A stretch of 43,845 bases of DNA from a virus (IMGVR_UViG_3300036900_000192:1-43845); one strand, 5' to 3'; positions 1-6,685 are shown, numbered from the stretch's first letter. Notes: generated by a model from the letters alone, not told the origin. Made by a program: numbers and translations.

Positions 1-127
1 CCACGCGGGGTCGACCTGGCGCAGCCGGGCGGGCAGGTCGGCCAGCCGCACGCGGTCCGGCCCGGCGATCTCGGCCAGGTCGTCGAGCAGGTCCCGCGGG
101 GGCGCCCCGATCGCGGGCACATCCCGG
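1..127. repeat. terminal direct repeat marking a circular molecule
   Basis: Bases 1-127 are identical to bases 43719-43845. The translocase reading frame passes through the join without a shift, so the two ends are the same locus read twice. A 127-base overlap is what a k=127 assembler leaves on a closed circle, so this is more likely an assembly overlap than a biological terminal repeat. The non-redundant circle is 43,718 bp. Confidence 0.95.
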
Positions 128-1968
128 GCCTGGAGCCGGCCGCCGCGGAGCTTCACGGCCCTGGCGGCGATGACGGCGGCATCCTCGTCGCCGATGAAGT
201 GGGTGCGGATGACCGTGAACGTCTGCCCCCGCGGCGCGTCGAACGCGGTGACGTCGCCGGCGACCACGACCACGCCCTTATCGGCGCCCTGCCTGAGCTC
301 ATGCGGGGCCGCGCCTGCGGCCACGGCGTTCTCGCCCAGCGCCATGGCGGCCTGCGCCTCCGTGCCGACAACCAGCGACGCGCGGATGTGGTTGCCCTCG
401 CGGGTCCGCTTCGGCAGGTTCTCGTTCGTCGGGTCCTGCGTTCCTTCCCACGTCGTCACGCAGACCGCCCGGCCCTGGTCGTGAATCGCCTTGATCGCCT
501 GGAAGTACCTGCTGGTGTTCTTCGTGCCGCCGTAAGGGCGCCCGTCGTCGCCGGCCGCCCCGCAGCCGTACGCCTTCTGCGCCTCGTCGAAGATCAGCAC
601 CAGGGGATCGAACCGGGGGTCGGCGAGGATCTTCTCCTGCGTCCAGCCCGTCGCGGTCAGCTCCTGCATGAGCGCGGTCCGCTCCTGCATCTCCGTGACG
701 CCGGCCTCGGCCATGTGCGTGCCGCGCGCCACGTGCTCGTCAGTCGGCCCCTGGATCAGCACCTCTGCGAGCCCGTCGAACATGCCCCAGTCGCCGACCC
801 CCTTGAAGTCGGCGATCCAGAACCTGACCCGGCGCGACAGGGACAGCCACAGTGCCAGCGCCCGCAGCGCCGCCGTCTTCCCGTGGTTGCTGATGCCCGT
901 GACGAGGACGTGCCGCTGGAACACGCTCACCGTTGACGGCTCGCCGCGCAGGCTCTGCCCCCACGGGGCGCGCCCTGTGCGGTAGTCCGCCCGCACGGCG
1001 TGGTCAGTGACCAGCGGGGAAGGCCCGATCGGCTCGTCAAGGGCGCCGGAGTCGGCGATCCACAGGCGCACCGTGCGCGGGCGGCCCGGGACCGTGATGA
1101 ACAGCTCGTGGTTATGGCGGCCGACGTTCTCGGCGAGCTTCTCGCGCCGGCCGCGGACCTCTGACGTGGACACCCCGGTCGGCAGGTAGACGTCAACCTC
1201 GATGCCGCACCCGGCTGAGGTGATCAGGCCGAGCATCTGCGCCGCGCCGTCGTCCGTCGACTGGACGGCCTTCCGCAGCACCGGGAGGCCCAGGTCGCGC
1301 AGTGCGGTGGCCAGGATCGACGGGGTAACGGGGGCGCCTTCGTGCTCTTCCCGCTGGGCGGCCGTCATCAGCCACGAGGGCAGCTCGGCGCGGGTGCGGC
1401 CGAGGTGCCACAGCCGCGCGATGATGGCCAGCGGGACGCCGAACGACAGCACCCAGACGGCAACCGTCCAGACTGCCACCACGTCGCCGACGAGCGTGAA
1501 CAGGGTCTTCCACGGCCACAGCAGGTAGCCGGGGCTGTGGTGGTCGTAGGCCAGGGCGATGCCGGTCATCACCATCAGGAAGGCCCAGATCGCGAGCAGG
1601 TAGGGCGACAGCTTGGCCAGGTCGCGCAGCATCTCCACGTGGGCCTGCCGCCGCTCGGTGCGGCCCTTGCGCTCTAGCTCGGCCTGCTGGAGGAACTGGA
1701 GCGCGAGCGGCCCGTTGGCGGTGCCTGCCTGCTCGGCCAGTGCCGTGGCGAGGTTACGCCTGCGCCGCCGCTGGCGGGCGAGGGCGACCAGGCCGCCGGG
1801 GACGTACAGGGCGTGGCGCACGGTGGCGCGCGGCAGCGGGTGGCGGGTGATGACGTGCAGCACGTACACCGGCCGCCGCGGCTCGCCGACGATCACGCCG
1901 TCGATGACGTCGGCCAGCTCGTCATCTTCTGGCACGGCGGGCAGGTTCACGGGCTGCTCAGGCTGCAT
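1..1968 (-). CDS. FtsK/TraB-like DNA translocase (residues 1-656; continues at 43718)
   Basis: The full protein is 702 residues, with its ATG at 1968 and its stop at 43578 after crossing the circular junction. Two hydrophobic segments lie near residues 121-140 and 156-185. The motor domain carries Walker A GISNHGKT at 358-365 and Walker B LVLIFDEA at about 456-463. A basic, winged-helix-like C-terminus (about 620-702) resembles the DNA-reading domains of FtsK and TraB. Members of this family pump double-stranded DNA at the membrane; TraB does so in Streptomyces plasmid conjugation. The start overlaps the DUF2637 gene by 11 bases, so the two are probably co-translated. The family call is firm. 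Whether it serves conjugation, prophage segregation or something else is not shown by sequence. Confidence 0.88.
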   Translation of the reverse strand, partial: MQPEQPVNLPAVPEDDELADVIDGVIVGEPRRPVYVLHVITRHPLPRATVRHALYVPGGLVALARQRRRRRNLATALAEQAGTANGPLALQFLQQAELERKGRTERRQAHVEMLRDLAKLSPYLLAIWAFLMVMTGIALAYDHHSPGYLLWPWKTLFTLVGDVVAVWTVAVWVLSFGVPLAIIARLWHLGRTRAELPSWLMTAAQREEHEGAPVTPSILATALRDLGLPVLRKAVQSTDDGAAQMLGLITSAGCGIEVDVYLPTGVSTSEVRGRREKLAENVGRHNHELFITVPGRPRTVRLWIADSGALDEPIGPSPLVTDHAVRADYRTGRAPWGQSLRGEPSTVSVFQRHVLVTGISNHGKTAALRALALWLSLSRRVRFWIADFKGVGDWGMFDGLAEVLIQGPTDEHVARGTHMAEAGVTEMQERTALMQELTATGWTQEKILADPRFDPLVLIFDEAQKAYGCGAAGDDGRPYGGTKNTSRYFQAIKAIHDQGRAVCVTTWEGTQDPTNENLPKRTREGNHIRASLVVGTEAQAAMALGENAVAAGAAPHELRQGADKGVVVVAGDVTAFDAPRGQTFTVIRTHFIGDEDAAVIAARAVKLRGGRLQARDVPAIGAPPRDLLDDLAEIAGPDRVRLADLPARLRQVDPAW

Positions 1969-2608
1969 CGGCGCTCGCCGTGTCCAGCTCCGCGAGCACC
2001 CGCTCGCGTACTTCCGTCGCCGCCTGCCGGCTCAGCCCGAACTTCGTCGCGAGCGCGTTCACGGACCACGGGTTCCCGGCCGCGAGGGTGGCCCGCATGG
2101 ACGCCTCCGCCGCGCTCTCGGCGGTCGACGGGACCCGCGACGGCACTTCGCTCACCTGCGGCAGTTCAAGATTCGCCGTCACGTTTGAGGCACGGCGCGA
2201 CGACGCGCGGACGAGCATCATCAGCAGCTCGTAGCAGCCGACGAAGGCGAGCGCGGGCCATGACGCGATCAGCGCGCCGAGCCACCCGGACGGCAGCCCG
2301 GCGAGGACGTTGACGGCGAGGGTCGCGCCGATGCCGGCGGCGAGCAGGACCCATGCGAGCGGGGGCGGTTCCTCGCGGTGGCGGGCGGCGTCGAGCAGCA
2401 CCATGGACGACGCGATGATGAGGCCGTCGATCGTGACGGGGTACCAGCGGCCGATGATTCCGGGCTCGCCGTGGACGGTGACGACGGCGACGGCGTGGCG
2501 GTAGGAGACCCACCCGGCGACCGCGGCGACGGAGAGCACGGCGGTGACCGCGGTGCCGCGGGTGAGGCTGTCACTGGCGGCTGCGGCGGGGGTGTCTGTA
2601 GGCTCCAT
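1958..2608 (-). CDS. DUF2637-type membrane protein with C-terminal helix-turn-helix
   Basis: The protein has 216 residues. Four hydrophobic segments fill roughly residues 18-130, in the style of DUF2637 proteins found beside FtsK/TraB genes in actinobacterial integrative elements (Spd-like spread proteins). The C-terminal 50 residues (NPWSVNALATKFGLSRQAAT) look like a small helix-turn-helix. GGAGAGG lies just upstream of the ATG. It is the first gene of the minus-strand operon, overlaps the translocase gene, and is divergent from the GntR genes. A membrane partner of the translocase is the natural inference. Confidence 0.75.
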   Translation of the reverse strand: MEPTDTPAAAASDSLTRGTAVTAVLSVAAVAGWVSYRHAVAVVTVHGEPGIIGRWYPVTIDGLIIASSMVLLDAARHREEPPPLAWVLLAAGIGATLAVNVLAGLPSGWLGALIASWPALAFVGCYELLMMLVRASSRRASNVTANLELPQVSEVPSRVPSTAESAAEASMRATLAAGNPWSVNALATKFGLSRQAATEVRERVLAELDTASADAA

Positions 2609-2658
2609 CTGGGCCTCTCCAGGTGATGTCTGGTTGTAGGTGAGGGCTTCGCCCCCGG

Positions 2659-2690
2659 GACGTCAGGTTGGTTCGCGCCGACCTGGCGTC
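2659..2690 (-). promoter_or_regulatory. imperfect stem-loop in the leader of the DUF2637 gene
   Basis: GACGTCAGGT (2659-2668) pairs with ACCTGGCGTC (2681-2690) with one mismatch around a 12-base loop, 50 bases before the DUF2637 start. It could be an operator or an RNA leader hairpin. A smaller hairpin GGGC-TTC-GCCC lies at about 2644-2654. Confidence 0.35.
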
Positions 2691-2709
2691 CCGCCGTCAT
2701 TTCAGGCGG

Positions 2710-2739
2710 TTGTCAAGTAAAAGGTATTCCAACTATGGC
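2710..2739 (+). promoter_or_regulatory. candidate promoter for the first GntR gene
   Basis: TTGTCA (2710-2715) and TATGGC (2734-2739) are separated by 18 bases, 41 bases before the GntR ATG. The TTGTCA reads as TTGACA on the other strand, so a divergent promoter for the minus-strand operon may share this region, though no good -10 is visible there. Confidence 0.4.
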
Positions 2740-2748
2740 AGGTACACC

Positions 2749-2764
2749 AGCTATGCCCTGACAC
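2749..2764 (+). promoter_or_regulatory. shared GntR operator candidate, copy 1
   Basis: AGCTATGCCCTGACAC matches AGCCATGCCCTGCCAC at 3080-3095 in 14 of 16 positions. Each copy lies about 10-17 bases before a GntR gene. Autoregulation or cross-regulation by the two GntR proteins is inferred. Confidence 0.45.
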
Positions 2765-2780
2765 GGCTAGCATTTCAGGG

Positions 2781-3041
2781 ATGCCTAGCATGATCATCAT
2801 GCAGCCGCTCGTCATCGATACCCGCAGTTCAGTGCCCAGTTACCGCCAGCTGGCGGACCAGCTGCGCGCTGCTGTCGAATCCGGGGAAATCGCGCCCGAC
2901 GAGCCGCTCCCGTCGCTCACCCGCATCCGCCAGGAGACCGGCCTCGCCGTCGGCACCATCCAGAAAGGCATCGGCGTCCTGGTCGACGACGGCTACGCCT
3001 ACACCGTCCCCGGCCGCGGCACGTTCGCCCGCCCTGCGTGA
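2781..3041 (+). CDS. small GntR-family transcriptional regulator 1
   Basis: The protein has 86 residues and is essentially only the winged helix-turn-helix DNA-binding domain of the GntR family: PSYRQLADQLRAAVESGEI, then LPSLTRIRQETGLAVGTIQK, then a wing ending GRGTF. No effector domain follows. Such short GntR proteins (KorA/KorSA type) repress transfer genes in Streptomyces plasmids and integrative elements. Its position divergent from the translocase operon fits that role. The ATG at 2781 is used; ATGs at 2790 and 2799 are alternatives. Confidence 0.8.
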   Translation: MPSMIIMQPLVIDTRSSVPSYRQLADQLRAAVESGEIAPDEPLPSLTRIRQETGLAVGTIQKGIGVLVDDGYAYTVPGRGTFARPA

Positions 3042-3070
3042 CCATGCGCTACCATGCGCGGCCATGGGCG
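3041..3070 (+). repeat. three tandem 10-bp repeats (RCCATGSGCN)
   Basis: ACCATGCGCT, ACCATGCGCG and GCCATGGGCG follow each other at exactly 10-bp spacing, immediately after the first GntR stop and before the second GntR gene. Copies would lie on one face of the helix, so this is a plausible regulator-binding array. Confidence 0.5.
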
Positions 3071-3079
3071 GGGACTCCC

Positions 3080-3095
3080 AGCCATGCCCTGCCAC
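3080..3095 (+). promoter_or_regulatory. shared GntR operator candidate, copy 2
   Basis: AGCCATGCCCTGCCAC is the partner of the 2749-2764 copy (14/16 identical), 9 bases before the second GntR ATG, where it could block transcription or translation. Confidence 0.45.
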
Positions 3096-3104
3096 TGTTG
3101 AGCG

Positions 3105-3347
3105 ATGCGATCCGTAGACCGCAGTTCACGAACCCCCCCGTGGCAGCAGATCGCCGCCGCGCTGCGCGAGGAGATCACCCGGGGCCGCTACGGGCCTGAC
3201 GACCGGCTCCCGTCCGTCGCCGAGACCGCCGCGGCGTGGAGCGTCAACCGCAAGACCGCGAACAAGGCACTGCTCGCCCTCGCCGCGGAAGGGCTGATCG
3301 AGACGGAAGAGGGCATGGGCTACTACGTCAGGCCGGATGTGTCATAG
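3105..3347 (+). CDS. small GntR-family transcriptional regulator 2
   Basis: The protein has 80 residues and is again only the GntR winged-helix domain: PPWQQIAAALREEITRGRYG, LPSVAETAAAWSVNRKTANKA, and a wing ending GMGYYVRP. It is related to its upstream neighbour and may be an old duplication. Its stop codon lies inside the left arm of the predicted attP. It could regulate the integrase, the transfer operon, or both. Confidence 0.8.
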   Translation: MRSVDRSSRTPPWQQIAAALREEITRGRYGPDDRLPSVAETAAAWSVNRKTANKALLALAAEGLIETEEGMGYYVRPDVS

Positions 3348-3385
3348 GCCGCAGGTCGCTGGAACGACGCTCCGGATATGACACA
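3338..3385. other. attP: predicted attP for the serine integrase
   Basis: TGTGTCATA (3338-3346) and TATGACACA (3377-3385) are perfect 9-bp inverted arms around 30 bp. Within the spacer, GTCG and CGAC also mirror each other, so about 16 of 24 positions match between half-sites. The dyad centre falls at 3361/3362, where the bases are GG. Serine integrases recognise about 50-bp imperfect dyads, usually beside int with a 2-bp crossover core. This site ends 8 bp before the integrase start. The assignment is inferred. Confidence 0.65.
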
Positions 3386-3393
3386 CTTAGCCT

Positions 3394-4878
3394 GTGGCTA
3401 CCGGGACATCTGATGAATGGCTGTTGTACCTGCGTAAGAGCGTCGGCTACGCGGGCATAAGCCGCCAGCGCGCCAGCACCACGGACCACCTGGCCCGCCG
3501 CGGCGGTACCGTGGCGGCCGAGTTCTCCGACTCCGACCGCACCGCGTTCCGGTCCATCCGCGACGACATCGACGCCCCGATGCCCTACCGGCCGCGGTTC
3601 GCCGCGATGCTGGAGGAGATGGCGCGGCGTCCCGGCGTCGGCGTCGCCGCCTGGCACGCCGACCGGCTCGGCCGTGACCCGGAGGCGACCGAGATCCTGA
3701 TCCGCGCCTGCCGCCGCGGCGGCCACCTGATCAGCACCACCCGCGGCGGCGACTACGACGTCACCACCGCCAACGGGCGCAAGCACCTGCGGGACGACAT
3801 CAACGCGGCGACCCACGAGGTTGACCACAACACCGAGCGGCTGGTGGAGGCCAAGGCGGAGTACGCGGCGGAGGGCCGCTACCTGGGCGGCCTGCGGCCG
3901 TTCGGCTGGCGGACGACCGGGGAGCCCGGCGTCCTGGAGCTGGACGAGGCGGAGGCGGAGGCGGTCCGGAGGGCGTGCGGCGAGCTGCTTGCCGGGACGG
4001 CGGTCCGGGCGATCGCGCGGCAGTGGAACGAGGCGGGGCTGACCGGGACGGGCGGCGGCCGGTGGACGACCAGCACCGTGCACAAGGTGCTGTCGCGGCC
4101 GCGGAACGCCGGGCTGGCCGAGCACCGCGGGCGCGTCTTCGCCGTCGACGGCGGGGTGAAGTGGCCGGCCATCCTCGACGAGGAGACGTGGCGGGCCGTC
4201 GCCGCGGTGCTGTCCGACCCGGGGCGGCGGTCCAACCACGGCGGGACGGCGCCGTCTCACCTGCTGTCGGGCATCGCGCTGTGCGGCGGCTGCGGGCTGG
4301 CCGTCGTCGCCGGGAAGTCGGCGGACGGGACGCCGCGCTACCGGTGCTCGCGGCATTCCCGCGGGCTGCCGCGCCGCCCGGGCCCGCACGCCTCGCGGTG
4401 CGCCGCCGACGTCGACAGGCTCATCGCGTACCTGGCCGTGGGGCGGATGAAGCGGGACGACGCCGCGAGGCTGCTGCGGGAGGACCGCGGCGGGGAGCGC
4501 CCGGCGCTGCTGGCCCGGCGCGCTGTGCTGGAGGCGCGCAAGGCCGAGCAGTGGCGCCTGTACCAGGCCGGGGTGATCGACGACCTGGAGCTGGCGGACG
4601 GGCGCCGGCAGGTCCGTGAGGGCCTGGCGGACGTGGAGGCGCAGCTGCGGGCGATCGAGGCCGGGGACGTGATCGCGCCGTTCCTGGGCGACCCGGAGGG
4701 CACGTGGCGGCGGGCGCCGCTGGAGCTGAAGCGCGCTGTCGTCTCCGCGCTGATGCACGTGACCCTCATGCCGGGGGCGAAGTTCTCCCGGCCGCCCGGC
4801 TGGAAGCAGGGTGACGGGCAGTTTGACCCGCGGCTGGTCGACGTGCGGTGGGCGCGGCGGCTGCCGTCTGACGGCTAG
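3394..4878 (+). CDS. int: large serine recombinase (phage integrase)
   Basis: The 494-residue protein starts at GTG 3394. The N-terminal catalytic domain carries YLRKS, with Arg14 and the probable nucleophile Ser16, and a DRLGRD motif near residue 89. A recombinase domain follows (about 165-270), then a zinc ribbon with Cys297, Cys300, Cys318 and Cys336, and then a helical region of the kind that forms the coiled coil controlling direction. It would join attP to a chromosomal attB. Its stop shares CTAG with the opposing gene. Excision would need a directionality factor, which I cannot identify. Confidence 0.93.
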   Translation: MATGTSDEWLLYLRKSVGYAGISRQRASTTDHLARRGGTVAAEFSDSDRTAFRSIRDDIDAPMPYRPRFAAMLEEMARRPGVGVAAWHADRLGRDPEATEILIRACRRGGHLISTTRGGDYDVTTANGRKHLRDDINAATHEVDHNTERLVEAKAEYAAEGRYLGGLRPFGWRTTGEPGVLELDEAEAEAVRRACGELLAGTAVRAIARQWNEAGLTGTGGGRWTTSTVHKVLSRPRNAGLAEHRGRVFAVDGGVKWPAILDEETWRAVAAVLSDPGRRSNHGGTAPSHLLSGIALCGGCGLAVVAGKSADGTPRYRCSRHSRGLPRRPGPHASRCAADVDRLIAYLAVGRMKRDDAARLLREDRGGERPALLARRAVLEARKAEQWRLYQAGVIDDLELADGRRQVREGLADVEAQLRAIEAGDVIAPFLGDPEGTWRRAPLELKRAVVSALMHVTLMPGAKFSRPPGWKQGDGQFDPRLVDVRWARRLPSDG

Positions 4879-5180
4879 GACGCGGTGAAGCTCTTGCCGT
4901 CCGGGGAGACGGTGACCGTGTACGCGCCGGAGGTGCCGCCGAGGAAGTAGACGAAGCACATGTAGGTCCCGGTGTAGGTGTTCCTGGCGCACGAGGCGGT
5001 GTCGGAGTGCTCGCGCGCCTTCATCGCCTGGGCGAGCTGAACCGGGTCGCGGTAGTCGGAGTGCCCCGGGGTGATCCCGGGGACGGAGACGCCCGCGGCC
5101 GGCAGGACCGCCCGCAGCACTCCCCACGCGATGAGCACGGCGGCTGCGATGAGCGCGACGGGAATCCAGCGACGGCGCAT
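4875..5180 (-). CDS. small single-span membrane protein with two-Cys extracellular domain
   Basis: The 101-residue reading from ATG 5180 gives MRRRWIPVALIAAAVLIAWG, a positive N-terminus and one membrane span or signal anchor, then an exported domain with CARNTYTGTYMC, where two cysteines could form a disulphide. The shape recalls DUF4333-like actinobacterial surface proteins, but I do not claim that family. The palindrome CTAG at 4875-4878 gives both this stop and the integrase stop. It sits beside the lysogeny genes, so a role in the lysogen (for example exclusion) is possible. Confidence 0.6.
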   Translation of the reverse strand: MRRRWIPVALIAAAVLIAWGVLRAVLPAAGVSVPGITPGHSDYRDPVQLAQAMKAREHSDTASCARNTYTGTYMCFVYFLGGTSGAYTVTVSPDGKSFTAS

Positions 5181-5287
5181 CACGTTTGTCCGCCTGATCC
5201 CGTATTGGGAGGGAATGCGCGCTGATCCTGCACGTGCCGCTGCACGTGCCGATCTCTTGCGCGGTCGCCGGGGTCGCTCCAGGTCAT
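5180..5287 (-). CDS. 35-residue gene translationally coupled to the membrane protein
   Basis: ATG at 5287 follows a GGAG about 10 bases upstream. The reading ends in TGA, whose last base is the A of the membrane protein's ATG (TGATG), a typical coupling arrangement. The peptide (MTWSDPGDRARDRHVQRHVQ...) is hydrophilic and carries a doubled HVQR from the tandem DNA repeat beneath it. It matches nothing I recognise and may be only a leader. Confidence 0.45.
   Translation of the reverse strand: MTWSDPGDRARDRHVQRHVQDQRAFPPNTGSGGQT
5228..5251. repeat. tandem 12-bp repeat containing GCACGTGC
   Basis: CTGCACGTGCCG occurs twice in direct tandem. Each copy contains the palindrome GCACGTGC. A related palindrome CTGCACGTGCAG lies at 6214-6225 inside the repressor switch, so a common binding protein is possible. 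Confidence 0.45.
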
Positions 5288-5409
5288 AACGATTTTCTCC
5301 GTCCGTGGCGGGATTCCCGCAGGTGAGGGGTCTGGAAGGGGGATGGGAGGGCATGGGATACCGCGATTTCACAACTGGCACTTGCGCGCGGCTAAATAAC
5401 GCGAGTAGT

Positions 5410-5457
5410 TTAACGAAACGTTAAGAAGATCGTAAGCAAATACCCGCATTTGCTTAC
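5410..5457. promoter_or_regulatory. AT-rich control island with two perfect palindromes
   Basis: TTAACG-AAA-CGTTAA occupies 5410-5424. A perfect 10-bp inverted repeat, GTAAGCAAAT (5432-5441) and ATTTGCTTAC (5448-5457), follows with a 6-bp spacer. The stretch 5376-5460 is far richer in A/T than anything around it. It lies between divergent genes (minus 5287, plus 5478), so a two-way promoter with operators is the simplest reading. Confidence 0.5.
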
Positions 5458-5477
5458 CTTGGGTGGGGGAGCGCTTT

Positions 5478-5732
5478 ATGAGCGGGCTACGCATTGCGTC
5501 AGTGGTTACGGCAGTTATCGCGGCGGCGCTGTGGGGTATCGCGGCAATCCTCGCCGGGCGCTCCCTGGCGATCGACCTCGCGGCCGCGGGGACGGTGACC
5601 CTCAGCGGCGTCGTCTTCACCGTCGCCTACCAGGTCCGGGACCGCGACAAGAACGCGCTGGTGCGCGCGATGGCGGAGGTCACGATACGGCGCGGCCAGG
5701 CTCCGACTCAGCCTCTTCGCCAGGTGAGCTGA
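5478..5732 (+). CDS. small two-span membrane protein
   Basis: The 84-residue reading starts at ATG 5478 behind GGGTGGGGG; a GTG at 5463 is possible but less well placed. Two hydrophobic segments (about residues 5-25 and 32-52) are followed by a charged tail, YQVRDRDKNALVRAMAEV. Its end overlaps the oppositely oriented repressor by 53 bp. It is the first gene after the AT-rich island. Function is unknown; a superinfection or membrane role in lysogeny is possible. Confidence 0.6.
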   Translation: MSGLRIASVVTAVIAAALWGIAAILAGRSLAIDLAAAGTVTLSGVVFTVAYQVRDRDKNALVRAMAEVTIRRGQAPTQPLRQVS

Positions 5733-6108
5733 GGACGCGCTCGAACTCGGCCAGGACGGCACGCCCGGCCTCGCCGCGTTTTGCCAGCTCACGGCGCACG
5801 CGGTCGGCGGTGTCCTGGCCGAGTTCTTCGGTCAGGACATCGGGGGGCGGGGGGTCCTTCGGCTCGGCCCAGGCGTAGCCCGACGCTTCTACCAGCTCGC
5901 GGGCAAGGTCGGGATGCTTGCGCCAGACGGCGGCGGCGAGGCTGCGGACGGGATCATAGCCGGGGCGGTTCTCGCCCCGGCTCCACCTGTTGACTTGTGA
6001 GCGGTTAACGCCTGCCAGCCGCGCCATGCGCGACTGCGGTATTCCCGCGTCACTCAACGCGGCGAGGGCGGCAGTAACGCGGGTGCCGCTCCACTCGTGA
6101 GAGTGCAT
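5680..6108 (-). CDS. phage repressor-like HTH protein
   Basis: The protein has 142 residues with an N-terminal helix-turn-helix of XRE type (SDAGIPQSRMARLAGVNRSQ, then VNRWSRGENRPG). A helical, acidic C-terminal region follows and may serve oligomerisation; no protease-type LexA domain is seen. The start codon lies inside operator copy 1 (6103-6116). TTGCGC and TAAAGT, spaced 16 bases, lie just before the ATG, so the message is probably leaderless. With the divergent gene at 6285 it forms the likely lysis-lysogeny switch. Confidence 0.72.
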   Translation of the reverse strand: MHSHEWSGTRVTAALAALSDAGIPQSRMARLAGVNRSQVNRWSRGENRPGYDPVRSLAAAVWRKHPDLARELVEASGYAWAEPKDPPPPDVLTEELGQDTADRVRRELAKRGEAGRAVLAEFERVLSSPGEEAESEPGRAVS

Positions 6109-6292
6109 GCACGCACTTTAACCCGCTCATGCATGCGCGCAACAGGTTCCGTGTGCGAACTACGTTCATGTAATTAGTGCGTGCATGCACAGTTTTGGCA
6201 GATTCCGTTGCGCCTGCACGTGCAGATGCAGGCAGCTCGCCGGAAGTCTTGCGATGCGAGCTTGCACAGGAGTAGGTTGCGTGTATGCACAC
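6103..6292. promoter_or_regulatory. four-copy operator region of the lysogeny switch
   Basis: GTGCATGCACGCAC at 6103-6116 has its exact reverse complement GTGCGTGCATGCAC at 6177-6190. Related copies are TCATGCATGCGCGC at 6127-6140 and GCGTGTATGCACAC at 6279-6292. The outer copies cover the start codons of the two divergent genes. The arrangement is what mutual repression by the two HTH proteins would need. The palindrome CTGCACGTGCAG (6214-6225) may bind another factor. Confidence 0.65.
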
Positions 6293-6515
6293 ACCGACCG
6301 CCGCAGTGATCAGGCTCCGCGAGGACGCCTTCAGCGCCTGGGCGGCTAGCCGGGGACTGGAGAGCGCCAGCGCCGCCGCCGAGTTCCTCGGCGTCAGCCA
6401 CACCACCCTCACCCGCGTACTGAGCGGCGAGACCGATCCGGGCGAGAAGTTCATCGCCGCCGCTCTCGCCGCGACCGGCAGCAAGTTCGAGGAGCTTTTC
6501 GAGGTGGCGTCCTGA
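6285..6515 (+). CDS. small HTH protein opposite the repressor (Cro- or excise-like)
   Basis: The protein has 76 residues. Residues 24-60 (SASAAAEFLGVSHTTLTRVL) form a clear helix-turn-helix. AGGAG lies 12 bases before the ATG at 6285, and the ATG is inside operator copy 4. It is divergent from the repressor and begins the rightward early operon, as Cro does in lambda-like phages. A recombination-directionality role cannot be excluded. The stop overlaps the next start (TGATG). Confidence 0.65.
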   Translation: MHTPTAAVIRLREDAFSAWAASRGLESASAAAEFLGVSHTTLTRVLSGETDPGEKFIAAALAATGSKFEELFEVAS

Positions 6516-6652
6516 TGGACGAGCTGCCGCCGCACGTCAAGGCCTACGCCGACGCGCTGCTCGCCGCCGCCCCGCCGCTCACCGACGAGGCCGCCGCAGC
6601 CATCCGCGCGCTCGCCCCGTACATGCCTGCCCGCGAGATGCAGGCGGCGTAA
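6515..6652 (+). CDS. 45-residue hypothetical protein
   Basis: ATG at 6515 overlaps the TGA of the HTH gene, so the two are coupled. The peptide MDELPPHVKAYADALLAAAP... is short, helical and acidic-neutral with no recognisable motif. A strong hairpin follows it. Similar tiny genes follow regulators in actinobacterial elements, but I cannot name a function. Confidence 0.55.
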   Translation: MDELPPHVKAYADALLAAAPPLTDEAAAAIRALAPYMPAREMQAA

Positions 6653-6656
6653 AACA

Positions 6657-6685
6657 GGCGGCCCCGCTAGCACAACGGGGCCGCC
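6657..6685 (+). terminator. GC-rich hairpin, possible terminator or attenuator
   Basis: GGCGGCCCCG (6657-6666) and CGGGGCCGCC (6676-6685) are perfect 10-bp inverted arms around 9 bases. It starts 5 bases after the stop of the 45-residue gene. There is no T-run, as is common for actinobacterial terminators. It would separate the switch from the early operon or lower read-through. Confidence 0.55.

Noticed and set aside
1-127. Biological long terminal repeat
   Set aside because: The length is exactly a common assembler k-mer and a gene runs through the join, so an assembly overlap on a circle is simpler.
3041-3070. Three tandem CCATG repeats as the attP core
   Set aside because: They are direct, not inverted, and lie away from int; the 3338-3385 dyad fits much better.
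3328-5127. 599-codon open frame on the minus strand opposite the integrase
   Set aside because: It is the antisense shadow of a clear serine integrase in very high-GC DNA, rich in Arg, Pro and Gly with no domain.
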